Shown piece by piece: positions 1-8,732 of a stretch of 64,000 nucleotides of DNA. Position 1 is the stretch's first letter; the number at the start of each line of letters is the position of its first letter. The notes under the pieces were generated by a model. The model did no database searches. It was not told where the DNA came from and saw only the letters and a list, made by a program, of their open reading frames with translations. The stretch is taken from the NCBI GenBank assembly GCA_024235895.1, contig JACKLM010000003.1, positions 124,001-188,000 on the forward strand. Direction: 5' to 3'. Both the position numbers and the translations under genes were made by a program. The DNA comes from Burkholderiaceae bacterium (GTDB taxonomy: Bacteria > Pseudomonadota > Gammaproteobacteria > Burkholderiales > Burkholderiaceae_C).

Positions 1-1016
1 GCCTGCCCGGCGTAGATCGCCGAGGTGTTGAGTGCCATCAGCGCCGACGCCAGCACCGGCGCCGCCGCGCCCAGCCGCGCCTGCTGCGCCGAGTTCGACG
101 AGAAGCTCCCCAGTGCCCACGGCACCAGCACCAGCGCCATCGCCGCGACGCCGCCGGCCCACGGCCAGGCGCAGATCGCCAGCGCCATCGCCGTCAGGCC
201 GATCGCGACGCAGCGCGCCGGCCCGAGGCGGTCGATGTGGCGCGCCAGCAGCAGGTTGCCCAGCAGCGCGAAGACGCCGAAGACGAGGAACAGCGCGCTC
301 GCCTGCGCCGGGCTGGCGCCGAGCACCTGGCGGTAGTACGGCGCCATGTACGAGAACAGCGTGAACTGCCCGGCCGCGCTGAGCACCGTCACGCCGATCA
401 CGGCCATCAGCCGCGGGCTGGCGAAGACCCCGCCCCACTGCGCGAGCGACAGCCGCGCCGGCCGCACGCCATCGGGCATCGTGCGCCATACCGCGGCCGC
501 GGCCGGCAGGCTCAGCAGCGCGACCAGCGCGAAGGCCCAGCGCCAGCCGGCGGTCTCGGCGATCCACGACGAGATCGGCAACCCCGCGACCGAGGCCAGC
601 GACCAGCCGAGGAAGACGAACGCGATCGCGCGCCCGCGCTGCGCCGGCGGCACCATCACGCTCAGCGCCGCCGCCGCCTGTGGCGTGAACGCGGCCGCGC
701 TCAGCACGCTGGCGGCGCGCACCGGCAGCAGCGACGCGTAGTCGGGCATCAGCGCCGCCAACGCATGCCCGATCGCGTACCACAGCATGGCCAGCGTCAG
801 CATGCGGCGGCGGTCGGCGCCACCGGCCAGCGCCGCGATCAGCGGCGCGCCGACGGCCATCACGACCGCCGAGACCGCGACCAGCTGCCCGCCCAGGGCC
901 ACCGAGACCTGCAGTTCGCGCACCAGGTCGTTCAGCGCGCCGGGGGCGACCATCACGCCGCAGCCGATCGCGAAGTTGCCCAGCAGCAGCGCCCACCAGG
1001 CGGGCGGCGCGCTCAA
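1..1016 (-). CDS. MFS transporter, DHA1-like (3' end outside window)
   Basis: About 338 codons of a major facilitator superfamily permease are visible; the C-terminal part lies beyond base 1. The translation is strongly hydrophobic, with successive membrane segments. It contains typical DHA1 features: GNFAIGCGVMVAPGALNDL in the first segment, a basic GGADRRRML loop after the second, and LASALMALNTSAIYAGQ at the window edge, where helix 10 or so is expected. It probably exports drugs or small metabolites by proton antiport across the inner membrane; the substrate cannot be told. The only start in frame near the beginning is TTG at 1016, overlapping the TGA of the upstream dehydrogenase gene, so the two are probably cotranscribed and translationally coupled. 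Confidence 0.85.
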   Translation of the reverse strand, partial: MSAPPAWWALLLGNFAIGCGVMVAPGALNDLVRELQVSVALGGQLVAVSAVVMAVGAPLIAALAGGADRRRMLTLAMLWYAIGHALAALMPDYASLLPVRAASVLSAAAFTPQAAAALSVMVPPAQRGRAIAFVFLGWSLASVAGLPISSWIAETAGWRWAFALVALLSLPAAAAVWRTMPDGVRPARLSLAQWGGVFASPRLMAVIGVTVLSAAGQFTLFSYMAPYYRQVLGASPAQASALFLVFGVFALLGNLLLARHIDRLGPARCVAIGLTAMALAICAWPWAGGVAAMALVLVPWALGSFSSNSAQQARLGAAAPVLASALMALNTSAIYAGQ

Positions 1017-2035
1017 CGCATCACCTTCAGCGCATCCGGGTTGACGATGCCGGTGGGCCGTCCCTCGATGAACGCGACCACATGGTCGAACGCGGCGCCG
1101 AACAGCCGCTCGTAGCAGTCCAGCTCGACGTAGCCGATGTGCGGCGTGCACACCGCGTTCTCGAGCCGCAGCAGCGGGTGGCCCTGCAGGATGGGCTCGC
1201 TGTCGAAGACGTCGACCGCCGCCATCCCGGGCCGGCCGCGGTTGAGCGCGGTGACGAGTGCGTTGTCGGCCACCAGCTCGGCGCGCGCGGTGTTGACCAG
1301 CAGCGCGGTCGGCTTCATGCGCAGCAGGTCGTCCAGCGTCACCGCGTCGCGCGTCGACTCGACCAGCCGCAGGTGCAGGCTGAGCACGTCGGCGTCGTCG
1401 AACAGCGCCTGCTTGCTGGCCGCCGGGGCGTGACCGTCGGCCAGCGCCTGCGCACGCGAGGTCTCGCTGCCCCACACCCGCACCTGCATCCCGAACGCGC
1501 GCCCGTAGCCGGCGACGAGGCGGCCGACGCGGCCGTAGCCCCAGATCCCCAGCGTCTTGCCGCCGAGCACCTGCCCGATGCCGAAGTTCGGCGGCATCGA
1601 CGCGGCCTTCAGCCCCGACTGCTGCCACGCGCCGTGCTTGAGGTTGCCGATGTACTGCGGCAGCCGCCGCATCGCCGCCATCGTCAGCGCCCAGGTCAGC
1701 TCGGCGGCCGCCACCGGCGACCCGGTCCCCTCGGCCACCGCGATGCCCAGCCGCGTGCAGGCATCGACGTCGATGTGCGGGCCGACGGGGCCGGTCTGCG
1801 CGATCAGTTTCAGCCGCGGCAGCTTCTCCAGCAGCTGGCGCGGGAACTGCGTGCGCTCGCGGATCGTGACCAGCACGTCGGCGTCGCGCAGCCGCACCGA
1901 CAGCTGCCCGATGCCCTTGACCGTGTTGGTGAAGACCTTGGCCGGGTAGCCGGCCAGCCGCTCGGCGCAGCGCAGCTTGCGGACCGCATCCTGGTAGTCG
2001 TCCAGGATGATGATGTTCATGCCCTGCTGATTCAT
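1013..2035 (-). CDS. D-2-hydroxyacid dehydrogenase family protein
   Basis: A 340-residue NAD-dependent D-isomer-specific 2-hydroxyacid dehydrogenase, normal length for the family. The central Rossmann domain has LGIWGYGRVGRLV, a GxGxxG NAD site. The catalytic Arg is in NTARAELV, the Glu in the DVFDSEPI segment and the His in CTPHIGYVE, so the active-site triad looks complete. It resembles the phosphoglycerate dehydrogenase-like subgroup; the true 2-oxoacid substrate cannot be read from the sequence. A second ATG five codons in (MNIIILDDYQ) is an equally plausible start. The gene start overlaps the TGA of the 96-codon ORF upstream (ATGA), and its own stop overlaps the MFS start, so three genes are coupled. 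Confidence 0.9.
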   Translation of the reverse strand: MNQQGMNIIILDDYQDAVRKLRCAERLAGYPAKVFTNTVKGIGQLSVRLRDADVLVTIRERTQFPRQLLEKLPRLKLIAQTGPVGPHIDVDACTRLGIAVAEGTGSPVAAAELTWALTMAAMRRLPQYIGNLKHGAWQQSGLKAASMPPNFGIGQVLGGKTLGIWGYGRVGRLVAGYGRAFGMQVRVWGSETSRAQALADGHAPAASKQALFDDADVLSLHLRLVESTRDAVTLDDLLRMKPTALLVNTARAELVADNALVTALNRGRPGMAAVDVFDSEPILQGHPLLRLENAVCTPHIGYVELDCYERLFGAAFDHVVAFIEGRPTGIVNPDALKVMR

Positions 2036-2322
2036 CGCCGGGCGATTGTGCCTCGCGTGCCATGGCGCCTGGCGTCACCTCCGGTACGGCGGCCGGGGCC
2101 GGCCCCACGCGCACACTGCTCGGCCGCCGGCTTGTCGAGCGAGGCCGGCCAGCCGATCGCCGGGCCGAGGATCGCGATCGGCGCAAGCGCCAGCAGGCCC
2201 TCGGCGACCAGCAGTGCGCCGAGGGCGCGGGCGCGCATCGGGCGGGGCGTGGACGACGAGACCGGCGGCTCGGACGTGGTGTCGGCGCTCGGGTACGGAA
2301 GCGGCTGGGGCATGGCGTTCAT
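2032..2322 (-). CDS. Small hypothetical membrane protein, possibly C-terminally decayed
   Basis: A 96-residue ORF starting at ATG 2322, with GGAG about 7 bases upstream. Residues 1-30 are polar and Pro/Ser rich. Residues 31-65 form one convincing membrane segment (ALGALLVAEGLLALAPIAI) followed by a conserved-looking GWPASLDKP turn. After that the sequence becomes Arg/Gly rich with no further hydrophobic helix, as if the rest of a multi-span protein had been lost by frameshift or deletion. The stop overlaps the start of the hydroxyacid dehydrogenase gene (ATGA). No function can be assigned; it could be a real short protein or the 5' remnant of a longer one. Confidence 0.5.
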   Translation of the reverse strand: MNAMPQPLPYPSADTTSEPPVSSSTPRPMRARALGALLVAEGLLALAPIAILGPAIGWPASLDKPAAEQCARGAGPGRRTGGDARRHGTRGTIARR

Positions 2323-2432
2323 CGAGGTCTCCGGGAAGTGAGCACGGGACGCGCTCGTCGGCGCATCGACGAGGTGGATGTCGCGATGGTCGGTGGCTGC
2401 CCGGCGCGGTCTGGAGCGTCGCCGGTCGCAGG

Positions 2433-3440
2433 TCAGTGCGCGGCCTGCGCGCGGTGCCCGGTCGCGGTGCCGAAGCCGAGCTCGACCAGCGCCCGGCGCA
2501 GCGCCTGCGGCGGCGGCGTCTGCGGCAGCGGGCCGATGCGCGCCGTGAGCCGCGTGCCGTCGAGGGCGTGCGGCACCCGCCAGAGGTAGCTCATCTCGGC
2601 AATGGCTTTCATCATCGGCGCGAAGAATCCCATCATTCGGATGAGGCCCCAAGGCATGCCGCCGCGGCGCCAGCCGCGCGTGGCCACGACCGGCGGCGCG
2701 GCGCCGAGCTCGGTGGCGGCGGCCTGCACCGCGTCGAGCATTTCGGCGCCCGTCAGCGTGTGGCCGCTGAAGTGCAGCGTCTCGAAGGCCGGCGCGTTGC
2801 CCAGTCGTGCCCGCTCGGCCACCGCAACGAAGACGCGCGCGAGGTCGGGCAGGTAGGCCCAGGCGTGCGGCACGTCGAGCGGGCCGGGGTATACGAGCTT
2901 GCCGGCGGCGAGCGACTTGACCACCGCGAGGTCGAGCCACGAGCCCTGGCCACCGCCGTAGAAGTCGCCGGCGCGGATGACGACGGCGCGCAGGCGCCCG
3001 GCGCTGGCGCGGCCGGCGATCTCGGCTTCGAGATCGACGCGAAGGCGGCCCTTCTCGGTCGTCGGTCGCTCGGGCGTGTCCTCGCGCAGCACGGACGGCA
3101 TGCCCTCGCCGAAACCGTAGACATTGCCCGGCAACATGAACAGTGCGCCGAGCCGCTCGGCGGCGTCGAGGCCCTGGCGGGCCAGCGGCAGCAGCAGCCG
3201 CGCCCAGTCGGTATAGACCGGGTTGACGGCGTGAACGACGACGCTGGCGCCGGCAGCCGCCGCGATGAGGGTCTCGGCGGCGTCGAGCGCGACCGCGAGA
3301 TGCCTGGCCCCCTGCGGCAGGCCGGCCGGCGCGCGACGCGCCTGCGCCAGCACGGTCCAGCCCGCGGCGGCGAAGGCCGCCACCGCGGCGGCGCCGAAGC
3401 GCCCATTGGCACCGAGAACGAGAGCGATGGGACTCGACAC
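2433..3440 (-). CDS. NAD(P)-dependent epimerase/dehydratase (extended SDR)
   Basis: A 335-residue atypical or extended short-chain dehydrogenase. The N-terminus SSPIALVLGANGRFGAA is the Rossmann NAD(P) motif (GxxGxxG), and the rest looks like an NAD-dependent epimerase/dehydratase, with VIRAGDFYGGG in the substrate-binding half. I chose GTG 3440 because AAGGAG lies about 8 bases upstream and the nucleotide-binding strand begins straight after it; a longer frame to 3512 would add a tail without similarity. The gene is divergent from the LysR regulator that begins about 100 bases away, so it is the likely target of that regulator. The substrate is unknown. Confidence 0.8.
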   Translation of the reverse strand: MSSPIALVLGANGRFGAAAVAAFAAAGWTVLAQARRAPAGLPQGARHLAVALDAAETLIAAAAGASVVVHAVNPVYTDWARLLLPLARQGLDAAERLGALFMLPGNVYGFGEGMPSVLREDTPERPTTEKGRLRVDLEAEIAGRASAGRLRAVVIRAGDFYGGGQGSWLDLAVVKSLAAGKLVYPGPLDVPHAWAYLPDLARVFVAVAERARLGNAPAFETLHFSGHTLTGAEMLDAVQAAATELGAAPPVVATRGWRRGGMPWGLIRMMGFFAPMMKAIAEMSYLWRVPHALDGTRLTARIGPLPQTPPPQALRRALVELGFGTATGHRAQAAH

Positions 3441-3512
3441 GGGGGGGCTCCTTGCAGCGATCCGAGGCGACTTCGATGGCCTCACTGTGAACCGCGGCGA
3501 GTCATTCGACAA

Positions 3513-3549
3513 TTGCCGAAGCCCGCAAGCGAGCTATACATTTGTGTAT
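3513..3549 (+). promoter_or_regulatory. Candidate promoter and palindrome of the lysR gene
   Basis: TTGCCG (3513-3518) and TATACA (3535-3540) are 16 bases apart and fit a sigma70 promoter reading into the LysR gene. The -10 overlaps a perfect inverted repeat, ATACA-TTTG-TGTAT (3536-3549). This is the kind of position where a LysR protein represses its own gene. The match is by eye. Confidence 0.35.
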
Positions 3550-4624
3550 GGTTCAAGCCCTACGTGGCCGCGCTGGCAGCGACTCGGCCGAGGGAGGCAG
3601 CGGCCGACCCGCAGGCCCACCCGAGGGACCCGGCCGGCCCAGCGCTGCCGGGGATCGCGGCTTCGACTGGTCGCTGGTGCAGAGCTTTATCGCCGTGCTC
3701 GACGCCGGCAGCCTGAGCGGCGCGGCCAAGAAGCTCGGTGCGCAGCAGCCGACGCTGTCGCGGCAGGTGGCAGCACTGGAGGCTCAGCTCGGTGCGCCGC
3801 TCTTCGAGCGCACCGGCCGTGGCGTGGCGCCCACCGCGCTCGCGCTGGCGATCGCCGACGACGCGCGCGCGATGCAACGCGGCGCCGAGCAGTTGCAGCG
3901 ACGCCTGGCGCGCCAGCGTTCACGCACGGGCGGCACCGTGCGCATCACGACCAGCCAGGTCGCGGCGAGCTACCTGCTGCCGCCGGTGCTGGCCGCGCTG
4001 CAGGCGGCCGAGCCGGGGATCGAGGTCGAGCTCGTCGCGTCGAACCAGCTGACGAACCTGCTTCGCCGCGAGGCCGACATCGCGGTGCGCATGGTGCGCC
4101 CGGCGCAGGCCTCGCTGGTGGCGAAGAAACTCGCCGACATCGCCATCACGGCATGCGCGCACGAGCGCTACCTCGCGCGCGCCGGCGCGCCGCGACGACC
4201 CGACGAACTGCTGCGCCACCGTCTCGTCGGCTACGACCGCGACGACGCGCTGCTGCGCGGGTTCGCGGCGATGGGCGCTCCGATCGGGCGCGAGCACTTC
4301 GTGCTGCGCACCGACGACCAGCTCGCCTACGGCCGCCTCGTCGCGGCCGGGGCGGGTATCGGCTTCGTCGCGGCTTACAACCTACGTTGGCTGCCCGGGG
4401 TGGTGCCGGTGCTGCCGATGCTGAAGATCCCGCCGCTGCCCTGTTGGCTGGCGGTGCACCGCGAGATCCGTGGCAGCGCGCTCGTGCGGCGCGCGTTCGA
4501 CTTCCTCGCCGAGGCGATCCCGCGTGAGTTGGCGGCGATGCAGGCCACGCTCGCGCAGACGTCCACGGCGCCCGCGTCGCTGCGTCACCCCGAGCAGCAC
4601 GGGAGCCACTCCATAAGACAGTGA
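3548..4624 (+). CDS. LysR-family transcriptional regulator
   Basis: A LysR-type regulator of about 358 residues. After an unusual Gly/Pro-rich N-terminal leader of about 38 residues comes the winged helix-turn-helix (FDWSLVQSFIAVLDAGSLSG, then QQPTLSRQVAALEAQLG). The periplasmic-binding-protein-like effector domain follows (ITTSQVAASYLLPPVLAAL onward). LysR proteins are usually about 300 residues with the DNA-binding domain at the very start, so the leader is odd. TTG 3542 is an alternative start, but either start lies at or inside the putative -10 palindrome, so the mRNA would have almost no leader. Divergent from the epimerase gene, which it probably controls. Confidence 0.85.
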   Translation: MVQALRGRAGSDSAEGGSGRPAGPPEGPGRPSAAGDRGFDWSLVQSFIAVLDAGSLSGAAKKLGAQQPTLSRQVAALEAQLGAPLFERTGRGVAPTALALAIADDARAMQRGAEQLQRRLARQRSRTGGTVRITTSQVAASYLLPPVLAALQAAEPGIEVELVASNQLTNLLRREADIAVRMVRPAQASLVAKKLADIAITACAHERYLARAGAPRRPDELLRHRLVGYDRDDALLRGFAAMGAPIGREHFVLRTDDQLAYGRLVAAGAGIGFVAAYNLRWLPGVVPVLPMLKIPPLPCWLAVHREIRGSALVRRAFDFLAEAIPRELAAMQATLAQTSTAPASLRHPEQHGSHSIRQ

Positions 4625-4761
4625 GCGTGCCGGCCCGGCGTGTACGGCCCAGGCGCCCCGTGATCCGCCATGTCGGTCTTCGCCCAGATCACGTTGAGCA
4701 ACCGACCTCTGGCCATTCGTTCGAGCGCAGACAACTCTCGCGCGCCTGAAGAGGGCCCGCT

Positions 4762-7701
4762 TCAGCGTGCGCCTCCATCCGGCCGCAGGTGGCGCGCCGC
4801 GCGCGGCGACAGCGCGCCGGGGAAATACATCGCGGTCAGGCTCTTGCTGTGCACCGGCGAGAAGCCGGGGGCGGCGGCGTCGGCCTCGTCGCCGTGGCGG
4901 CGCCAGTCGCGGACCCAGAAGATGTCGTCGCACAACTCCAGCAGCCCCATCGTCTCGCGGTCGCCGACGAGCACCCCCTGCACGCGCAGCCCGAGCCGCT
5001 CGCGCGCGGCGTCGAGCAGCTCCAGCGTCGACGGCATGCAGCCGAACTCGCCGTCGCTGACGAGCAGCATGTCGGCGCTGCGCCAGCCGGCCTCGTGCAC
5101 GCGCGCGACCGCGCGCTCGACCGGCGACTGCAGGTCGGTGCCGCCGTCGAAGCCCTGGCCCATCAGGTCGAGCAGCGCATCCAGCCCGCCGGCGTCGGTG
5201 CCGAGCGCGCGCTCGACGATCTCGCCCTCGCCGCCGAAGGCGATCAGCACGCAGCCGCGCCGCTCGCGCTGCGCGGTGGCCAGTGTCTCCAGCACGACCG
5301 CCTTGGCGATCGTCTCCGGCGCGCCGCGCATCGACCCCGAGGTGTCCAGGCACAGCACGATCGGCCCGCGCTCGCGCCGCTCGGGGCGTGGCGGCGCGCT
5401 GCCGGCGGCCGGCGGCGCGAGCGGGTCCGGGCGCCAGTCGCGCAGCACCGCCTCGCTGTCGTAGGCGAGCAGCCTCGCCTCGGCGTGGCGCGCGCGCCAG
5501 AGCTTCTTCAGCAGCGGGTGGTGCAGCATCACCGCCTCGGACGCCAGCATGCCCTCGATGCGGCCGCTCAGCCGGATCCCGCGCAGCTCGCCCGGCAGCC
5601 CGGGCAGCCGGGTCTCGACCGCCTTGACGCCGAATCGCCGCGGCGGCGTCTCGGCGGGCGGCGGCTCCTGCGCCGGGGCGTCGCCGGCGCGCTCGGCGCG
5701 CCCCAAGCGGCGGATCAGCGCGACCAGCTCGGGCAGCCGCGCCAGCGCCAGCTGCGCGCGCCGCGCGGCCTGCCACTCGCGGCCGCGCAGCCGGCCGCGC
5801 AGCCGGTCCCACTGCAGCGCGCCGAGGTCGCCCAGCCCCTGCAGCAGCGCCAGCGCCTCGTCCCAGTCGCCGCGCTCGGACTCCCACTGCGCGCGCAGCT
5901 CGGCCGCGGCCTGCGCGATCGCGTCGGCGCGTGCCAGCCGCGGCTGCAGGTCGACGATGCGGTCCAGGTGCCACAGCAGGGTGGCCAGCACCACATCGAC
6001 GAGCGCGGGCAGCGCGCGGCAGGCGCTGGCGACCTCCTGCGCGGCGGCGACGGCGCGCATCGCGGCCATCGCCTGCGCATCGCCGAGGTCGGCCTCGGGC
6101 GGCGGCAGCCGGCCGGCAGCGAGCGCGGCGCGCCAGCGCGCGAGGTCGGCGAGCCGACGCGGCGGCGTGCCGCAGGCGGTCGTCACGGCGGCGCGGTGCA
6201 GGGCTGGCGGCAGCGCGGCGAGCAGGTCGTAGGGGGCTTGACGCGCGTTGCCGGCACCGACGGCGGGCAGGTGCGTCCACGGTCGACCGCCAGCGGCGCA
6301 GGCGCCGACCGCCAGCAGCGCGGGGCCTCGGCTGCAGCGCATCGTCCTGCGCGGCGCGCAGCCGCCGTCGCGGCAGGCCGCGAGCCGCGCGCGCATCGCA
6401 TCCAGCCGCGCCAGCGTCGCGTCGAGCTGCGCCATCCAGCGCGCCGCGCGTGCCGGCGGCAGCCACAGGCGCGCGGCCGCCTGCGCCGCGAGCGCGTCGC
6501 GGCGTGCCGCACGCTCGGCGCGCACCGCGCCCAGTCGATCCAGCGCCTGTCCGGCCTCGGCGACGCGCGCGGCGACGTGCACCGGGCTCCAGCGCCGCTG
6601 CTGCGAGCGCTCCAGCCGCGCCGAGACGATGCGCATCGATCCGGCCTCGGCCTCGCGTGCGCCGGCGGCGCGCGCCAGCGCGAGCTTGCCGGCGCTGGCG
6701 TCGGCCTCGTCGGCGGGTGCGCGGCGCTCGACCTCGAGCTGCTGCTCGAAGGACTCGGCGGCGCGATCGAACCACGGCAACGGGTCGTCGGCGAGGTCGA
6801 GCAGCGAGCGATCGACCCAGTCGCGCAGCGCGGCGACGCTGTCGGCGTCGTGGCCGGCGACATAGGGCGCGAGCCACAGGTCCAGCCGCTCGACCTCGCG
6901 CCGGCCCTCGGTCGCGGCGGCGGTGCGCAGCAGCCCGACGATGCGCCGCCAGCGCCGGTCCGAGACCGCCAGCCCGCGCTCGGCCGCCGCCGCGCGCAGC
7001 TCGGCCAGCGCGGCCAGCGCATCGGCCGACAGCGTCACCGCATCGGCGGCGGCGCGCACCGCGGCGCGCTCGGCCGGCGTCAGCGGCGCCGGGCCGTCGG
7101 CGGCGCTGCCGTCGCGCCCGGTCAGCAGCGCGGCGAACGACGCGTCGCCGACGGGTGCGACCGGTACGCGCAGCAGGAAGCGGTCGTGGAAGGCGAGCAG
7201 CGACTCGTCGGCCGGCGCCTCGTTGGTCGCGCCGACGAGGCTGACCAGCGGCGTCGGCCGGCGGCCGCTGCCGTTGTCGAACTCGCGCTCGTTGAGCAGC
7301 GTGAGCAGCGCGTTGAGGATCGCCGAGTTGGCCTTGAAGACCTCGTCGAGGAAGGCGATGCCGGCGGTCGGCAGGTAGCCGTCGACGAGGCGCTCGTAGC
7401 GGTCGTCCTCCAGCGCGACCAGCGACAGCGGGCCGAACAGCTCCTCCGGGGTCGAGAAGCGCGTCAGCAGCCGCTCGAAGTACGCGGTGCCGGCGAAGGC
7501 GCGGTGCAGCCGGCGCGCCAGCTCGCTCTTGGCGGTGCCGGGCGGGCCGATCAGCAGCACATGCTCGCCGGCCAGCGCGCCGAGCAGCAGCAGCCGCACC
7601 GCAGTCTGGCGCTCGAGCAGCCCGTCCTCGAGCGCGGCCAGGTGCGCGCGCAGCCGATCGCGCGCGGGCAGGGCGGCGGGGGTGGCGGCGTCGGGGCTCA
7701 T
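4762..7701 (-). CDS. MoxR/RavA-type AAA ATPase fused to a VWA (ViaA-like) domain
   Basis: One open frame of 979 residues. Residues 1-300 are a RavA/MoxR AAA+ module: Walker A GPPGTAKS (52-59), Walker B IAFLDE (115-120) and sensor-1 region SLVGATNEAP. A charged helical region follows to about residue 450. A Cys/Gly-rich, low-similarity linker spans about 445-495. The ViaA-like part follows (GTPPRRLADLARWR), with a VWA domain near the C-terminus: MIDAS motif DTSGS at 786-790, then GGTDLQSP and a conserved VLVGD strand. In E. coli RavA and ViaA are separate proteins that act as a chaperone pair for respiratory Fe-S enzymes. Their summed length is close to this one, so this looks like a fusion of that pair. 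A lost stop in the linker (for example near Met454) is the main alternative. Confidence 0.85.
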   Translation of the reverse strand: MSPDAATPAALPARDRLRAHLAALEDGLLERQTAVRLLLLGALAGEHVLLIGPPGTAKSELARRLHRAFAGTAYFERLLTRFSTPEELFGPLSLVALEDDRYERLVDGYLPTAGIAFLDEVFKANSAILNALLTLLNEREFDNGSGRRPTPLVSLVGATNEAPADESLLAFHDRFLLRVPVAPVGDASFAALLTGRDGSAADGPAPLTPAERAAVRAAADAVTLSADALAALAELRAAAAERGLAVSDRRWRRIVGLLRTAAATEGRREVERLDLWLAPYVAGHDADSVAALRDWVDRSLLDLADDPLPWFDRAAESFEQQLEVERRAPADEADASAGKLALARAAGAREAEAGSMRIVSARLERSQQRRWSPVHVAARVAEAGQALDRLGAVRAERAARRDALAAQAAARLWLPPARAARWMAQLDATLARLDAMRARLAACRDGGCAPRRTMRCSRGPALLAVGACAAGGRPWTHLPAVGAGNARQAPYDLLAALPPALHRAAVTTACGTPPRRLADLARWRAALAAGRLPPPEADLGDAQAMAAMRAVAAAQEVASACRALPALVDVVLATLLWHLDRIVDLQPRLARADAIAQAAAELRAQWESERGDWDEALALLQGLGDLGALQWDRLRGRLRGREWQAARRAQLALARLPELVALIRRLGRAERAGDAPAQEPPPAETPPRRFGVKAVETRLPGLPGELRGIRLSGRIEGMLASEAVMLHHPLLKKLWRARHAEARLLAYDSEAVLRDWRPDPLAPPAAGSAPPRPERRERGPIVLCLDTSGSMRGAPETIAKAVVLETLATAQRERRGCVLIAFGGEGEIVERALGTDAGGLDALLDLMGQGFDGGTDLQSPVERAVARVHEAGWRSADMLLVSDGEFGCMPSTLELLDAARERLGLRVQGVLVGDRETMGLLELCDDIFWVRDWRRHGDEADAAAPGFSPVHSKSLTAMYFPGALSPRAARHLRPDGGAR

Positions 7702-7780
7702 GCGACGGTCCTCGCGGCGTCGTGCGCCGGGTGGCCGCCGCGAACGTCCGCGCCGCCTGCGGCCGCTCTTGCGCGCACGC

Positions 7781-8620
7781 TCATCGTCCGGCTGCGGCGA
7801 CCAGCGCCGGCCATCCGGGGTAGTCGGCGCGCTCGAGGCTGAACTTGCGCGCGTTCGCGCCCCAGGGCGTGCCGGACTCGATCGCCGCCACCAGCCCCGC
7901 CGGGTCGCTGACCCAGGTGCCGCCGATGCGCGTCACGCCGCGGCGGAACAGCGCGTCGGGCAGGCAGCCGGCGCTCGGGCCGACGAGGGCGAAGACCTCG
8001 GCCCCGCGCACCGCGTCGGCGATGGCGTCGAAGCTGCGGTTGAGCAGCACGGTGCTGGTGGCCAGCACCTTGCGGCAGGGCGCGAGCGCGGCCGGGTCGA
8101 GCGTCACGGTATAGCCGTCGCGCTCGCCGACGAGATCGGCGCGCAGCTCCAGCACCGTCAGCCGCGCGCCGCGGGCGACGATCTGCGGCACCAGCGGCGG
8201 GAAGAAACCGACCATGCCGATCGCCTCGCCGGGCTGCGGGTCGAGCCCGGCGATCGAGTCGGTGGCCGAGGGCGGCGCGAAACCGGCGGCATCCATCAGG
8301 TGGCGCGTCAGCGCATTGACGGCGGCGAATCCGACCGCCTGCCAGACCGGGTCCGGGTCCTTCCAGCGCGCAGCCAGCGCCAGCGCATCGGCACCGGCGA
8401 GCGCGTCGTGGTGGCCGCCGGCGTCGAGCCCGGCGAGCGTGCCGCCGAGCAGCAGGTAGCTCAACCCCAGGCTGCCATCGTCGAGCGCCAGCGCGCCGAA
8501 CTCGCCATCCTTGGACTGGCGCAGCGCGGCGGCCGGCAGGTGCAGCGAGCGTACGCGCGGCAGCTTGCGCCCGGCGAGGGCGGCGCGCAGGTCGGCGAGG
8601 ATCTGGTCGGCGATCGTCAT
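7781..8620 (-). CDS. DUF364/DUF4213-type Rossmann-like protein
   Basis: A 279-residue protein that looks like the PF13938/PF04016 (putative heavy-metal chelation) family. The N-terminal half has LPRVRSLHLPAAALRQS and a GGTLAGLDAG loop. The C-terminal half holds Rossmann-like strands, IGMVGFFPPLVPQI, LLNRSFDAI and EVFALVGPSAGCLPDALF. Relatives are thought to chelate metal or process a metal-bound ligand, but no reaction is proven. ATG 8620 gives the family's usual start (MTIADQILADLRAAL); longer frames add unconserved residues. The ATPase-VWA gene begins 79 bases downstream on the same strand, so they may be cotranscribed, which fits a loose link to metalloenzyme maturation. Confidence 0.65.
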   Translation of the reverse strand: MTIADQILADLRAALAGRKLPRVRSLHLPAAALRQSKDGEFGALALDDGSLGLSYLLLGGTLAGLDAGGHHDALAGADALALAARWKDPDPVWQAVGFAAVNALTRHLMDAAGFAPPSATDSIAGLDPQPGEAIGMVGFFPPLVPQIVARGARLTVLELRADLVGERDGYTVTLDPAALAPCRKVLATSTVLLNRSFDAIADAVRGAEVFALVGPSAGCLPDALFRRGVTRIGGTWVSDPAGLVAAIESGTPWGANARKFSLERADYPGWPALVAAAGR

Positions 8621-8732
8621 GCCGGCATCTTGCCAGCATCTGTCGCCAGGGGCCTTGAACCAGGACAGGCAGGCCCTGGCGGGCGTCGCGCAGCGGGCCC
8701 GGAATTTCCCGCGCCTGCGTGCCGGCGATGTG

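Noticed and set aside
237..1115. Long plus-strand open frame opposite the MFS gene
   Set aside because: Arg/Gln/His-rich and repetitive, with no family pattern; it is the antisense shadow of a gene with strong GC skew at codon position 3.
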